DNA of 45,131 nt. Origin: Ruminiclostridium sp. (lineage in GTDB: Bacteria > Bacillota > Clostridia > Oscillospirales > Ruminococcaceae). Positions 27,321 through 36,540 of this stretch are shown here, piece by piece; the first letter of the stretch is position 1, and every line of letters begins with the position of its first letter. Below the pieces are notes generated by a model that saw only the letters and a program-made list of their open reading frames with translations, did no database searches and was not told where the DNA came from. The DNA is taken from the NCBI GenBank assembly GCA_024682455.1, contig JAIKZF010000023.1, positions 1 through 45,131 on the forward strand. The letters are read 5' to 3'. The translations under genes and the position numbers were made by a program.

Positions 27321-28739
27321 GTGTTGGCTGTCGCGGCAGTAAGCGAAGAGGAACTCAGAGAGCAGCGCTTTTTCATGCAGCGCGTAAGGGCTGTTACCCA
27401 CACATTCGACCATAAGCCTCTGGCGTTCACCCACAGCTACGGCTGTCAGCAGAACGTATCGGACGGCGAAAAGCTCGACGGTATGCTGTCGGAGATGGGC
27501 TTTGAGCTGACGGATACGCCCGATAACGCCGATCTTGTGCTTTATAACACCTGCGCGGTGCGAGAGAACGCCGAGAACAGAGTGTTCGGAAATGTCGGAG
27601 CCTTAAAGCACGCGAAACGCAGGAATCCCGAAATGGTGATCGCGGTATGCGGCTGTATGGTGCAGCAGGAGCACATCGCGCGGCGCATGAAGGAACGCTT
27701 CCCGTATGTTGACCTGATATTCGGCACCCATGTGCTGCACAGGTTCCCGGAGATGCTCTACGGCATATACGAAAAGGGGAGCAGGACAGTCTGCATACCC
27801 GAGTGTGACGGAGTTCTTGCGGAGGGGCTCCCGGTACGCCGTTCGGACAGCGTAAAGGCGAGCGTGCCGATAATGTACGGCTGCAACAACTTCTGCACAT
27901 ACTGCATAGTGCCGAAGGTACGCGGCAGAGAGCGCTCGCGCGGGCCCGCCGAGGTCATTGCCGAGGTCAGGGGGCTTATTGAGAAGGGCTATAAGGAGAT
28001 ACTGCTTCTCGGTCAGAATGTCAATTCCTACGGCAAGGACAAGGGTATGGCTTTCCCGCAGCTCCTTAGGGAGCTCGACGGCTTTGACGGCGAGTATGTG
28101 ATAAGCTTCATGACCTCGCACCCGAAGGACTGCTCGCGTGAGCTGATAGACGTTATAGCCGGCAGCCGTCACGTCTCGCATCACCTGCATCTGCCGGTAC
28201 AGAGCGGCAGCGACAGGATACTGAAGCTGATGAACCGCCACTACGATACCGCGGCATACCTTGATCTGGTGGATTACGCGAGGAGCCGCATACCCGACAT
28301 GCAGCTCACGACCGATATAATCGTCGGCTTCCCGGGGGAGACGTATGAGGATTTCCGCATGACTCTTGAGCTTATTGAGCGCGTGAAGTATGACAGCGCC
28401 TTCACGTTCATATACAGCCGCCGCGAGGGTACGAAGGCAGCTGAAATGGACGATCCCGTGTCCGACGAGGAAAAGGGAAGGTGGTTCCGCGAGCTGCTGG
28501 ACGTTCAGGGCAGGATAGGCGAGAATGCCTACGCGCGTTATGTCGGACAGACCCTGCGCGTGCTGTGTGAGGGACGCGGCAGAACGGACGAAAAGCTGCT
28601 GACCGGAAAATCGCGCCAGAACATCATCGTCGATTTCGCGGGAGGCGACGAGCTTCTGGGAAAATTCGCGGACGTAAAAATAACAAAGGCGCTCCCGTGG
28701 GCGCTTCTGGGAGAACTTATAAATGAAAAGGAGAAGTAA
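27321..28739 (+). CDS. miaB: tRNA-2-methylthio-N6-dimethylallyladenosine synthase
   Basis: YGCQQNVSDGEKLDGML, YNTCAVRENAENRVFGNVG, VPIMYGCNNFCTYCIVPKVRGRERSR, TRAM-like C-terminus. Confidence 0.97.
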   Translation: MLAVAAVSEEELREQRFFMQRVRAVTHTFDHKPLAFTHSYGCQQNVSDGEKLDGMLSEMGFELTDTPDNADLVLYNTCAVRENAENRVFGNVGALKHAKRRNPEMVIAVCGCMVQQEHIARRMKERFPYVDLIFGTHVLHRFPEMLYGIYEKGSRTVCIPECDGVLAEGLPVRRSDSVKASVPIMYGCNNFCTYCIVPKVRGRERSRGPAEVIAEVRGLIEKGYKEILLLGQNVNSYGKDKGMAFPQLLRELDGFDGEYVISFMTSHPKDCSRELIDVIAGSRHVSHHLHLPVQSGSDRILKLMNRHYDTAAYLDLVDYARSRIPDMQLTTDIIVGFPGETYEDFRMTLELIERVKYDSAFTFIYSRREGTKAAEMDDPVSDEEKGRWFRELLDVQGRIGENAYARYVGQTLRVLCEGRGRTDEKLLTGKSRQNIIVDFAGGDELLGKFADVKITKALPWALLGELINEKEK

Positions 28740-28740
28740 A

Positions 28741-29109
28741 ATGAAAAGAATTTTCAAAATTCTTGCTGTGCTGCTCGGTGTATTTGCCATAATAGCAGCT
28801 GTGGGAAGCTGCGACCTTTTCGGCGGGAAGGAGCCCATTCCCGACATCGTGCTCGATGATCTTGTCGGCACGTGGAAGCGCGAGCTCGCAAACGGCGATG
28901 AGATCTACAAATTCTATGATAATATGAATTATAACCGCAGTAAGGTGGGCGATATAGAAAAGGGCACATTTTCAATATCGGGCAGCGAGCTTACCGTCAC
29001 GTCCTCCGAGACCAATAAGCCCGTTGTGCACATCGTGCGGTTCTCAGAGGACAAGAACACGATGATCTGGGGCGACGGACCCGTTACAGCCGAATACAAA
29101 AGACAATAA
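28741..29109 (+). CDS. Small putative lipoprotein
   Basis: MKRIFKILAVLLGVFAIIAAVGSCDLFGGKEP (lipobox AVGSC); 122 aa; lipocalin-like Thr/Gly-rich C-terminus. Confidence 0.75.
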   Translation: MKRIFKILAVLLGVFAIIAAVGSCDLFGGKEPIPDIVLDDLVGTWKRELANGDEIYKFYDNMNYNRSKVGDIEKGTFSISGSELTVTSSETNKPVVHIVRFSEDKNTMIWGDGPVTAEYKRQ

Positions 29110-29126
29110 GAAAAGGAGATAACGAT

Positions 29127-29543
29127 ATGGACGCAATAATGGCAGCGCGCGAGCTTGGAAAGGCAATACAGGCGGATCAGCGCTATAAGGACTACGTTGC
29201 CGCGAAGGCGGCGAATGACGCGGACGAAGCTCTCCAGGGGCTTATATCCGATTTCAGCGCAAAGAGACAGACTCTCGCGGCTGAAATGCAGAAGCCGCAG
29301 GAGGAGCAGGACGCCGAGAAGATACGCCTGATGAACAAGGATATGCAGGACGCGTACGGCGAGGTCATGAAGAATGTGAACATGGCGAATTTCGCGATAG
29401 TTAAGAACGCGCTCGACATACTGCTCAACGAGGTGAATATGATAATCTCAATGAGCTGCGAGGGCGAAGATCCCGAGACCTGCGACCCGCACGCTTCTCA
29501 CGGCTGCGGCGGGAGCTGCGCGACCTGCGGAGGCTGCGGCTGA
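29127..29543 (+). CDS. ymcA: YlbF/YmcA (RicA/RicF) family protein with Cys-rich C-terminus
   Basis: 138 aa; helical YlbF-like core; located between miaB and mutS as in Bacillus (miaB-ymcA-cotE-mutS); C-terminal CEGEDPETCDPHASHGCGGSCATCGGCG. Confidence 0.8.
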   Translation: MDAIMAARELGKAIQADQRYKDYVAAKAANDADEALQGLISDFSAKRQTLAAEMQKPQEEQDAEKIRLMNKDMQDAYGEVMKNVNMANFAIVKNALDILLNEVNMIISMSCEGEDPETCDPHASHGCGGSCATCGGCG

Positions 29544-29596
29544 GCGCGGAGCCGGTACCTGAAAAAGCAACAAACGGAAAAGTGTGGTGACGGTAA

Positions 29597-32206
29597 ATGG
29601 CGGCAGGCGCCGAAAACGAGAAAAAGCCTACTCCGATGCTGGAGCAGTATCTTAAGGTGCGCGACGAGTATAGGGACTGTGTATTGTTCTACCGCCTCGG
29701 TGACTTTTATGAGATGTTCTATGAGGACGCTGAGGAGATATCCAAGGAGCTTGAGCTGACGCTCACCTCCCGCGCGGGCGTTCCTATGTGCGGCGTTCCG
29801 TATCATTCCGTCGAGCAGTATATAAAGAGGCTCATAGATAACGGCCATAAGGTGGCAATATGCGAGCAGATGGAGGATCCGGCTCTCGCGAAGGGTCTTG
29901 TCGAGCGCGGAGTTATCCGCGTCATCACGCCCGGCACGCTGTATGAGGACAGCATGCTCGACGAGAGCAGGAACAACTACATCTCCTGCTTTTACTGCGA
30001 GCCCGGAGTCTGTGGAATGGTGTTCGCGGACATATCCACCGGAGAGTTCCACGCCATGGAGAAGCGCGGAAAGAATATCCAGCGCGACATAAACGCGGAG
30101 ATATCCCGCTATGTTCCCGCCGAGCTGCTGTTCAACGCGGAATTTCTTGATTACAGCGACGTGAACGCATTTGTGCACGCAAGACTTGAAAAGTCGGTGG
30201 GCGATCTTCTTGATGCCTCCGAATTTTCGCTCAACGATAAAAACGCGCTGTATGAGCAGTATTTCGGCGATGCCTCCGACGTCGAACGGATAGAAAAGCT
30301 GCCGCTGGCGGAAAAGGCTCTGCTGGCGGTATTCAGGTATATAAATGAGACGCAGAAGGCGTGCATAAAGCGCTCCGTCCGCCTGACCGTACATATAAGC
30401 GACGATTATATGGATCTGCCGATAACCACACGCCGCAATCTTGAGCTTACCGAGACAATGCGCAGCGGCGACAGGCGCGGTTCGCTGATATGGGTGCTCG
30501 ACCGCACCAAGACCGCAATGGGCAGACGAAAGCTCCGCAGCTTCATTGAGCAGCCTCTGCTCGACGCCGCGAACATACTCGACCGCCTTGACGCTGTGGA
30601 CAGGCTGGCGTCGGACTATGTGCTGCTGGAGGAGACGCGCGAATGTCTGCGCGGGATATACGATCTCGAAAGACTGATAACGAGAGTGGTGTACCGAGCC
30701 GCGGGTCCGCGGGACGTTACAGCTCTCGGCAATACCTGCCGCAGGATACCTCCGCTGAAAGAAAAGCTTGAGGAGGCAAAGTCCTCAAAGCTCCTCGCGA
30801 GGCTGAACGAGAAGATAAGTCCGCTCACGGAGATAGCTACGCTCGTCGAGAACGCCATAGCCGAGGAGCCCCCCGCTCTGATGAAGGACGGCGGCTATAT
30901 CCGCGACGGCTTCAACGACGAGCTCGACAGGCTCCGTGCTGTGGCAAGCGACGGGAAGGATATCCTGAAAAGCATCGAGGAGCGTGAGCGCGAGGCTACC
31001 GGCATAAAGAACCTGCGCGTCGGCTACAACCGCGTGTTCGGCTATTATATCGAGGTGTCGAAGGGCAATATCCCGCTCGTTCCCGACAGCTACATAAGAA
31101 AACAGACTCTCACCAACGGCGAGAGATATATAACCGAGGAACTGAAAAAGACCGAGAACGAGATACTCGGCGCGAACGACAAGATACTCGCTCTCGAAGC
31201 CGAGATATTCGCCGAGGTGCGCGATTTCATATCCTCGAAGCTGGAGATCGTTCAGCGCACCGCCGACGCGGTCGCGTACGTGGACGTGCTCCAGAGCTAC
31301 GCGACTGCGGCGCGCGAGCAGAGCTTCGTGCGCCCGGATATATCGCTGGAGCCTGTCATAGATATAAAGGCGGGCAGGCATCCGGTAATAGAGAAGATGC
31401 GTACCGACACGGTTTTCACGCCGAATGACGCGCTTCTCGACACAAACGAAAACAGGCTGCTCATCATCACGGGCCCTAATATGGCGGGAAAATCCACGTT
31501 CATGCGCCAGGTCGCGGTCATAACGCTCATGGCGCAGATAGGCAGCTTTGTCCCGGCGCGCTCCGCGAGGATCGGGATAGTGGACAAGATATTCACCCGT
31601 GTGGGAGCCAGCGACGATCTCGCGGCAGGACAGTCAACGTTCATGGTGGAGATGAACGAGGTGGCGGAGATACTCAAGAACGCGACCAAGAACAGCCTCG
31701 TGATACTCGACGAGATAGGCCGCGGAACCTCGACTTTCGACGGAATGTCGATAGCCAAGGCGACTGCCGAGTACATCAACAACAAGATAGGCTGCAAGAC
31801 CCTGTTTGCGACTCATTATCACGAGCTGACGGCTCTGGAAAAGGACAACAAGGGCGTGCGCAATTACAGCGTCGCGGTGATGAAGAAGGGCGACGACATA
31901 AAGTTCCTGCATAAGATCGTTGACGGAGGCACCGACAACAGCTACGGCATAGAGGTCGCGAAGCTCGCGGGGCTCCCGCCGAAGGTCATAGCCGCGGCAA
32001 AGGAGGCTCTGCGGGATATCGAGCTAGGCTCGAAGATAGATCTTGAAAAGCGCCTGACCGAGGAAGAGGAAAACCGTGAGCAGTACGATTTCTCGCAGAT
32101 AGCGAAAAACAACGTGATACAGGCGATAAAGAACCTCGATCTCGACGATATGTCGCCGCGTGACGCTTACGCTCGCCTCGCGGAGTTCAAGGAAATGCTT
32201 AAGTAA
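29597..32206 (+). CDS. mutS: DNA mismatch repair protein MutS
   Basis: 869 aa; PMLEQYLKVRDEYRDCVLFYRLGDFYEMFYEDA; ITGPNMAGKSTFMRQVA; DEIGRGTSTFDGMSIAKA; FATHYHELT. Confidence 0.98.
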   Translation: MAAGAENEKKPTPMLEQYLKVRDEYRDCVLFYRLGDFYEMFYEDAEEISKELELTLTSRAGVPMCGVPYHSVEQYIKRLIDNGHKVAICEQMEDPALAKGLVERGVIRVITPGTLYEDSMLDESRNNYISCFYCEPGVCGMVFADISTGEFHAMEKRGKNIQRDINAEISRYVPAELLFNAEFLDYSDVNAFVHARLEKSVGDLLDASEFSLNDKNALYEQYFGDASDVERIEKLPLAEKALLAVFRYINETQKACIKRSVRLTVHISDDYMDLPITTRRNLELTETMRSGDRRGSLIWVLDRTKTAMGRRKLRSFIEQPLLDAANILDRLDAVDRLASDYVLLEETRECLRGIYDLERLITRVVYRAAGPRDVTALGNTCRRIPPLKEKLEEAKSSKLLARLNEKISPLTEIATLVENAIAEEPPALMKDGGYIRDGFNDELDRLRAVASDGKDILKSIEEREREATGIKNLRVGYNRVFGYYIEVSKGNIPLVPDSYIRKQTLTNGERYITEELKKTENEILGANDKILALEAEIFAEVRDFISSKLEIVQRTADAVAYVDVLQSYATAAREQSFVRPDISLEPVIDIKAGRHPVIEKMRTDTVFTPNDALLDTNENRLLIITGPNMAGKSTFMRQVAVITLMAQIGSFVPARSARIGIVDKIFTRVGASDDLAAGQSTFMVEMNEVAEILKNATKNSLVILDEIGRGTSTFDGMSIAKATAEYINNKIGCKTLFATHYHELTALEKDNKGVRNYSVAVMKKGDDIKFLHKIVDGGTDNSYGIEVAKLAGLPPKVIAAAKEALRDIELGSKIDLEKRLTEEEENREQYDFSQIAKNNVIQAIKNLDLDDMSPRDAYARLAEFKEMLK

Positions 32207-32219
32207 GGAGATACGGGCA

Positions 32220-32804
32220 GTGAAACAAAGCTGCAAAAAAGCCGCCGCCGCCGGGATAATATGCGAAGTGCTGTATTTTCTGTCGGTCACTGTGTTTCTT
32301 GTTACAGGGAACGATATCGCGCTGACCGTCTGGGAGCTTATGACGGTGGCGGGCGCAGTCGTTATGCTTGTCGGGATGCTTGTTATAGCGGAGGGATACG
32401 GGACAGGACCACTGCACCTGAGACTGTTGACGGTCTCTTTGGCGGGAACGGTCATTATTACCTCCATAGCCCATTTTACGAGCATCGGAGTTATCAGACC
32501 GCTTGCGGCGCGGGGAGAAGCGATACCGGAATATTTTAGGATCGGAGTATTCCCGAGCCTTGAAATGACGCTTGATTATACCGCGTGGGGCTTCTTTATG
32601 GGAGCGGCTTTCATCATACTGTTCCTTGGGATAAAGGGCAAGGCCCTGAGGATTATTTCGTTAACGTGCGGAGTACTGTGTTTTATTGGCTTCGCGGGCA
32701 GCTTCTTCAACGAAAATCTGTGGTACGCGGCGGTTTTCGGTTACGGCTTCGGATATCTGATAATGTGCATATCTGTTCTGAACAAGCGGCCTGAAAAGAA
32801 ATGA
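32220..32804 (+). CDS. Integral membrane protein, function unknown
   Basis: GTG start after RBS taaggag; about six hydrophobic segments; lies between mutS and a DUF3795 gene. Confidence 0.75.
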   Translation: MKQSCKKAAAAGIICEVLYFLSVTVFLVTGNDIALTVWELMTVAGAVVMLVGMLVIAEGYGTGPLHLRLLTVSLAGTVIITSIAHFTSIGVIRPLAARGEAIPEYFRIGVFPSLEMTLDYTAWGFFMGAAFIILFLGIKGKALRIISLTCGVLCFIGFAGSFFNENLWYAAVFGYGFGYLIMCISVLNKRPEKK

Positions 32805-32828
32805 CTCTGTAAAGAAAAAGGGGTTTTT

Positions 32829-33227
32829 ATGAAAAGAGAACTCGGTATAGCACGCTGCGGGCTTGCCTGCTGTCTGTGCTCGGAGAATAAGGAGTGCAGG
32901 GGCTGTAAGCGCGACGGCTTTCTGGAGCTTTCATGGTGTAAGGACGCCGAGTGGTGCGAGAACAGAAAGTGCGTCATAGAAAAGGGGCTGTCCGGCTGCT
33001 GCGAGTGCGAGCCGAAGGACTGCCGCAAGGGTCTGTACGCCGATAAGATAAAGCCGAGGGCTTTCGCGGAATTTGCGCACAGGTACGGCGTTGAGAGGCT
33101 GCTCGACTGCCTTGAGCGCAACGAGAGGGCGGGCATTGTCTATCACCGCGAGGGAATAATCGGCGACTACGACGATTTTGACGATATAGAGAAGCTTATT
33201 GATTTTATTGGAACAGGAAAGAGATAA
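32829..33227 (+). CDS. DUF3795-family Cys-rich protein
   Basis: ELGIARCGLACCLCSENKECRGCKRDGFLELSWCKDAEWCENRKCVIEKGLSGCCECE. Confidence 0.85.
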   Translation: MKRELGIARCGLACCLCSENKECRGCKRDGFLELSWCKDAEWCENRKCVIEKGLSGCCECEPKDCRKGLYADKIKPRAFAEFAHRYGVERLLDCLERNERAGIVYHREGIIGDYDDFDDIEKLIDFIGTGKR

Positions 33228-33229
33228 AA

Positions 33230-35218
33230 TTGGCAAAGATAAATCTGCTCGATAAAAGCGTATTCGAGCTCATAGCGGCGGGCGAGGTCATAGAACGCCC
33301 CGCGTCCGTCATCAAGGAGCTTGTCGAAAACTCAATAGACGCCGGAGCCGGGCACATCACCGTCGAGATAAAGAACGGCGGCAGTACCTTCATGCGCGTG
33401 ACCGACGACGGCTGCGGTATCGCATTTGACGAGATACCGACCGCGTTCCTGCGCCACGCGACCAGCAAGGTCAGGACAGCGAAGGATCTCGACAGGATAT
33501 TCACGCTCGGGTTCCGCGGCGAGGCTCTCGCGTCAGTCGCGGCGGTAGCCCGCGTCGAGGTGCTTACAAAGGAGCCCGGCACGGAAATGGGCGGGAGCTT
33601 CCGTATCAGCGGCGGCGAGATCACCGAGCACGAGCGTACGGGCTGCCCGGACGGAACGACGATAATAATACGCGACCTGTTCTATAATGTTCCGGCGCGT
33701 CAGAAATTCCTGAAAAAGGACATCACCGAGGGCAATCAGATACAGTCCCTCGTCGATAAGTTAGCCTTGGCGCACCCGGAGATCGCGTTCCGTATGATAC
33801 GCGACAACAAGTGCGTCCGTGACACGAGCGGCGGGGGAGACTATTACTCCGCCATTTATTCGATATTCGGCAAGCAGTTTGCGCTGAGCCTTATCCCGGT
33901 CGATTTCACGCTGAACGGCGTTTCGGTGACCGGCTATGTATCGTCTCCGCTGTTCACACGCGGGAACCGTTCATTGCAGTATTTCTATGTGAACGGCAGG
34001 AACGTCCGTTCCCTGACATGCACTACCGCGCTTGAAGAGGGCTTCCGCAACAGCATCATGGTGGGAAAGTTCCCGGCCTGTGTGCTCAATATCGTAATGG
34101 CACCCGAGCTCTGCGATGTGAACGTCAGCCCCTCAAAGACCGAGGTGCGCTTCGCGTTTGACAGGAACGTCTTTGACGCCGTGAATTTCGGCGTAAGGAA
34201 TGCGATCCTCAACGCCGACAGCCGCCGCGAGGTGAAGCTCGTAAAAAAGGATATACCCACGGAAGACCCCGATATGCGCGGCAATGACAAGATACTGTTT
34301 GACAAGGCGATCAAAGCCATAGAGAACACGCCTGCCGCCGCTCCGGAGAGCGTCGGCGATACCGGCGAGCCCGAGGTATTCGTGCCTGCGGCACCCCCCG
34401 AGCCTGTGAGACCCGCGGCAGCTCCGTTCACGGTAAAGCATGAGGAGAACGAGTTCGTTCAGCAGCGCTTTGCGAGCGGAGTCGACGTGACGATCGAATA
34501 TGATGAGGACGGCGATGATGCCGCAGAGGCTCCGAAAGCGCCGGAGACGGGTTCATTCCGCTATATAAACAGCTCATCGTTCGGAGAGCGGGAACAGCCC
34601 GCCCCGCGTAAGGTACCCGTTGTAACGTCCGAGCCCGAGAAGCCCCCCCTGAAAGTGATCGGCGAGGCGTTCGGCACCTATATACTCTGCACCTGCGGCG
34701 ATGAGTTCATTATGATGGACAAGCACGCTGCCCACGAGCGCATACGCTTTGAAAAGCGCAAGCTTGAGCTGCTCACATCGTCGCAGCTTCTTGCCGAGGC
34801 TGAGGAGGTCATACTGAGCGACGCGCAGTACGGGGCTGTTGCCGAAAACGTCGATCTTCTCGCGGATGTCGGGATAGACATAGTGCTGACTGATGGAAAA
34901 TGCGAGATAACGGCGGCACCGTCCGCGTTCACGGGAGGCCCCGAGGCTGTCGATCCGGCGGAGCTTCTGATACACTGCGCCGACGCGCTGGCAGGCGGCA
35001 ATACGAACATCGAGGCGGTCGTCTACGGCGACCTGCTCCATACCCGCGCCTGCAAGTCCGCGATAAAGGCGCATGACGTGACCTCGCGCGAGGAGCTGGA
35101 GGCTCTGGCAAAAGAGGTCTGGGAAAACGAGGGCATACGTTTCTGTCCTCATGGCAGACCGATAATGGTCAAGCTGACCGAATACGAGATAGAAAAGTAT
35201 TTCAGCAGGATACAATGA
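33230..35218 (+). CDS. mutL: DNA mismatch repair protein MutL
   Basis: 662 aa; IAAGEVIERPASVIKELVENSIDAGA, FLRHATSKV, TLGFRGEALASVAAV, DLFYNVPARQKFLKK; C-terminal DKHAAHERIRFE. Confidence 0.98.
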   Translation: MAKINLLDKSVFELIAAGEVIERPASVIKELVENSIDAGAGHITVEIKNGGSTFMRVTDDGCGIAFDEIPTAFLRHATSKVRTAKDLDRIFTLGFRGEALASVAAVARVEVLTKEPGTEMGGSFRISGGEITEHERTGCPDGTTIIIRDLFYNVPARQKFLKKDITEGNQIQSLVDKLALAHPEIAFRMIRDNKCVRDTSGGGDYYSAIYSIFGKQFALSLIPVDFTLNGVSVTGYVSSPLFTRGNRSLQYFYVNGRNVRSLTCTTALEEGFRNSIMVGKFPACVLNIVMAPELCDVNVSPSKTEVRFAFDRNVFDAVNFGVRNAILNADSRREVKLVKKDIPTEDPDMRGNDKILFDKAIKAIENTPAAAPESVGDTGEPEVFVPAAPPEPVRPAAAPFTVKHEENEFVQQRFASGVDVTIEYDEDGDDAAEAPKAPETGSFRYINSSSFGEREQPAPRKVPVVTSEPEKPPLKVIGEAFGTYILCTCGDEFIMMDKHAAHERIRFEKRKLELLTSSQLLAEAEEVILSDAQYGAVAENVDLLADVGIDIVLTDGKCEITAAPSAFTGGPEAVDPAELLIHCADALAGGNTNIEAVVYGDLLHTRACKSAIKAHDVTSREELEALAKEVWENEGIRFCPHGRPIMVKLTEYEIEKYFSRIQ

Positions 35219-36156
35219 TGGATAAGACATTTCTTGTCGTGGTCTGCGGACCGACGGCTTCGGGGAAGACAAGGCTGGCGGTGGATCTTGCTCTGCGCTT
35301 CGGCGGGGAGGTGGTCTCCGCAGACTCTATGCAGATATACAAGGGCATGGACATAGCAAGCGCCAAGCCGACGGAAGCTGAAAAAATGGGCGTGCCGCAC
35401 CACCTTATGGACTTCCTCGACCCGAGGGAGCCGTTTTCCGTGGCTGATTACGCCGTTATGGCGCGAAGCTGTATCGCGGATATACATTCGCGCGGGAAGC
35501 TGCCGATAATGTGCGGAGGCACGGGACTGTACATAAACGCGGTCGTGGATAACATCGAATTCGACGATACGGGCAGCGACCCGGGCTTCCGGGCTGAGAT
35601 GAACGCCCTCGCTGCGGAAAAGGGAGCGGCGTTCCTGCTCGAAAGGCTGGCTGAGATAGACCCGGAAGCGGCGTCGCAGCTCCACGAGAACAATCTGAAA
35701 CGCGTCATACGCGCCCTGGAGGTATATCACATAAGCGGCAGGACCATGACCGAGCTGAAAGCGGCGAGCCGTCTTAACCCCTCGCCCTACGAGCCGTGCA
35801 TGATGATGATAGACTACCCGCGCGAGGAGCTTTATTCCCGTATCGACAAGCGCGTCGATATGATGCTCGAAGCCGGGCTCCTTGACGAGGCAAGGGAGTT
35901 TTTCACGCACGATGACTATGTCACGGCGGCGCAGGCGATAGGGTACAAGGAGCTTAAACCTTACTTCGACGGACAGCGTTCTCTGGAGGAATGTACAGAC
36001 ATTCTGAAGCGCGAAACGCGTCGATATGCCAAAAGACAGCTTACATGGTTCAAAAAAGATAGTCGAATTGAACATATTTCGACCGTATCTGCCGTCAATT
36101 ATGATAAAATTGTAAAAATTGCTGAAAATTTAATAAAAAAATATAGCTTTTTATAA
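35215..36156 (+). CDS. miaA: tRNA dimethylallyltransferase
   Basis: VVCGPTASGKTRLAVDLALRFGGEVVSADSMQIYKGMDIASAKPTEAE; GGTGLYINAVVD; QAIGYKEL; YAKRQLTWFKKD. Confidence 0.98.
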   Translation: MMDKTFLVVVCGPTASGKTRLAVDLALRFGGEVVSADSMQIYKGMDIASAKPTEAEKMGVPHHLMDFLDPREPFSVADYAVMARSCIADIHSRGKLPIMCGGTGLYINAVVDNIEFDDTGSDPGFRAEMNALAAEKGAAFLLERLAEIDPEAASQLHENNLKRVIRALEVYHISGRTMTELKAASRLNPSPYEPCMMMIDYPREELYSRIDKRVDMMLEAGLLDEAREFFTHDDYVTAAQAIGYKELKPYFDGQRSLEECTDILKRETRRYAKRQLTWFKKDSRIEHISTVSAVNYDKIVKIAENLIKKYSFL

Positions 36157-36279
36157 AAAAGTATGTTATAATGATTAAGTATGGTATTGCGGTATGCCCG
36201 AGAGCCGGAGCGCCCCTCCGGAAAGAAAGAGGACAAGCTGCCGTACCGACGGGATAGGTTTATTAAGGAAGGACATATC

Positions 36280-36534
36280 ATGGCTAAGGAACTCAATCTT
36301 CAGGACGTATTTCTCAATCAGGCAAGAAAAGACAGAATACCCGTAACTATCTACATTACCAACGGTTTCCAGTTCAAGGGTATAGTAAAAGGGTTCGACA
36401 ATTATACGGTGATACTTGATACGGACGGCAAACAGAACCTCATCTACAAGCACGCTATCTCAACTATAACGCCGCTCAGACCTATTTCACTCCTTGACGC
36501 TTTCGATAAGGAAGACGGAGAGAGCAAGGAATAA
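36280..36534 (+). CDS. hfq: RNA chaperone Hfq
   Basis: [68 protein letters not shown] 36280 with RBS aaggaagga. Confidence 0.98.
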   Translation: MAKELNLQDVFLNQARKDRIPVTIYITNGFQFKGIVKGFDNYTVILDTDGKQNLIYKHAISTITPLRPISLLDAFDKEDGESKE

Positions 36535-36540
36535 CAGCCG

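Noticed and set aside
27603-28871. 422-aa minus-strand ORF opposite miaB
   Set aside because: Overlaps an unambiguous radical SAM gene; translation resembles reverse-complement noise.
36157-36279. Structured hfq leader as a regulatory RNA
   Set aside because: There is a CCGGAG/CTCCGG hairpin and a TATAAT box, but the -35 is poor and pairing beyond the hairpin is weak; not enough to claim a feature.
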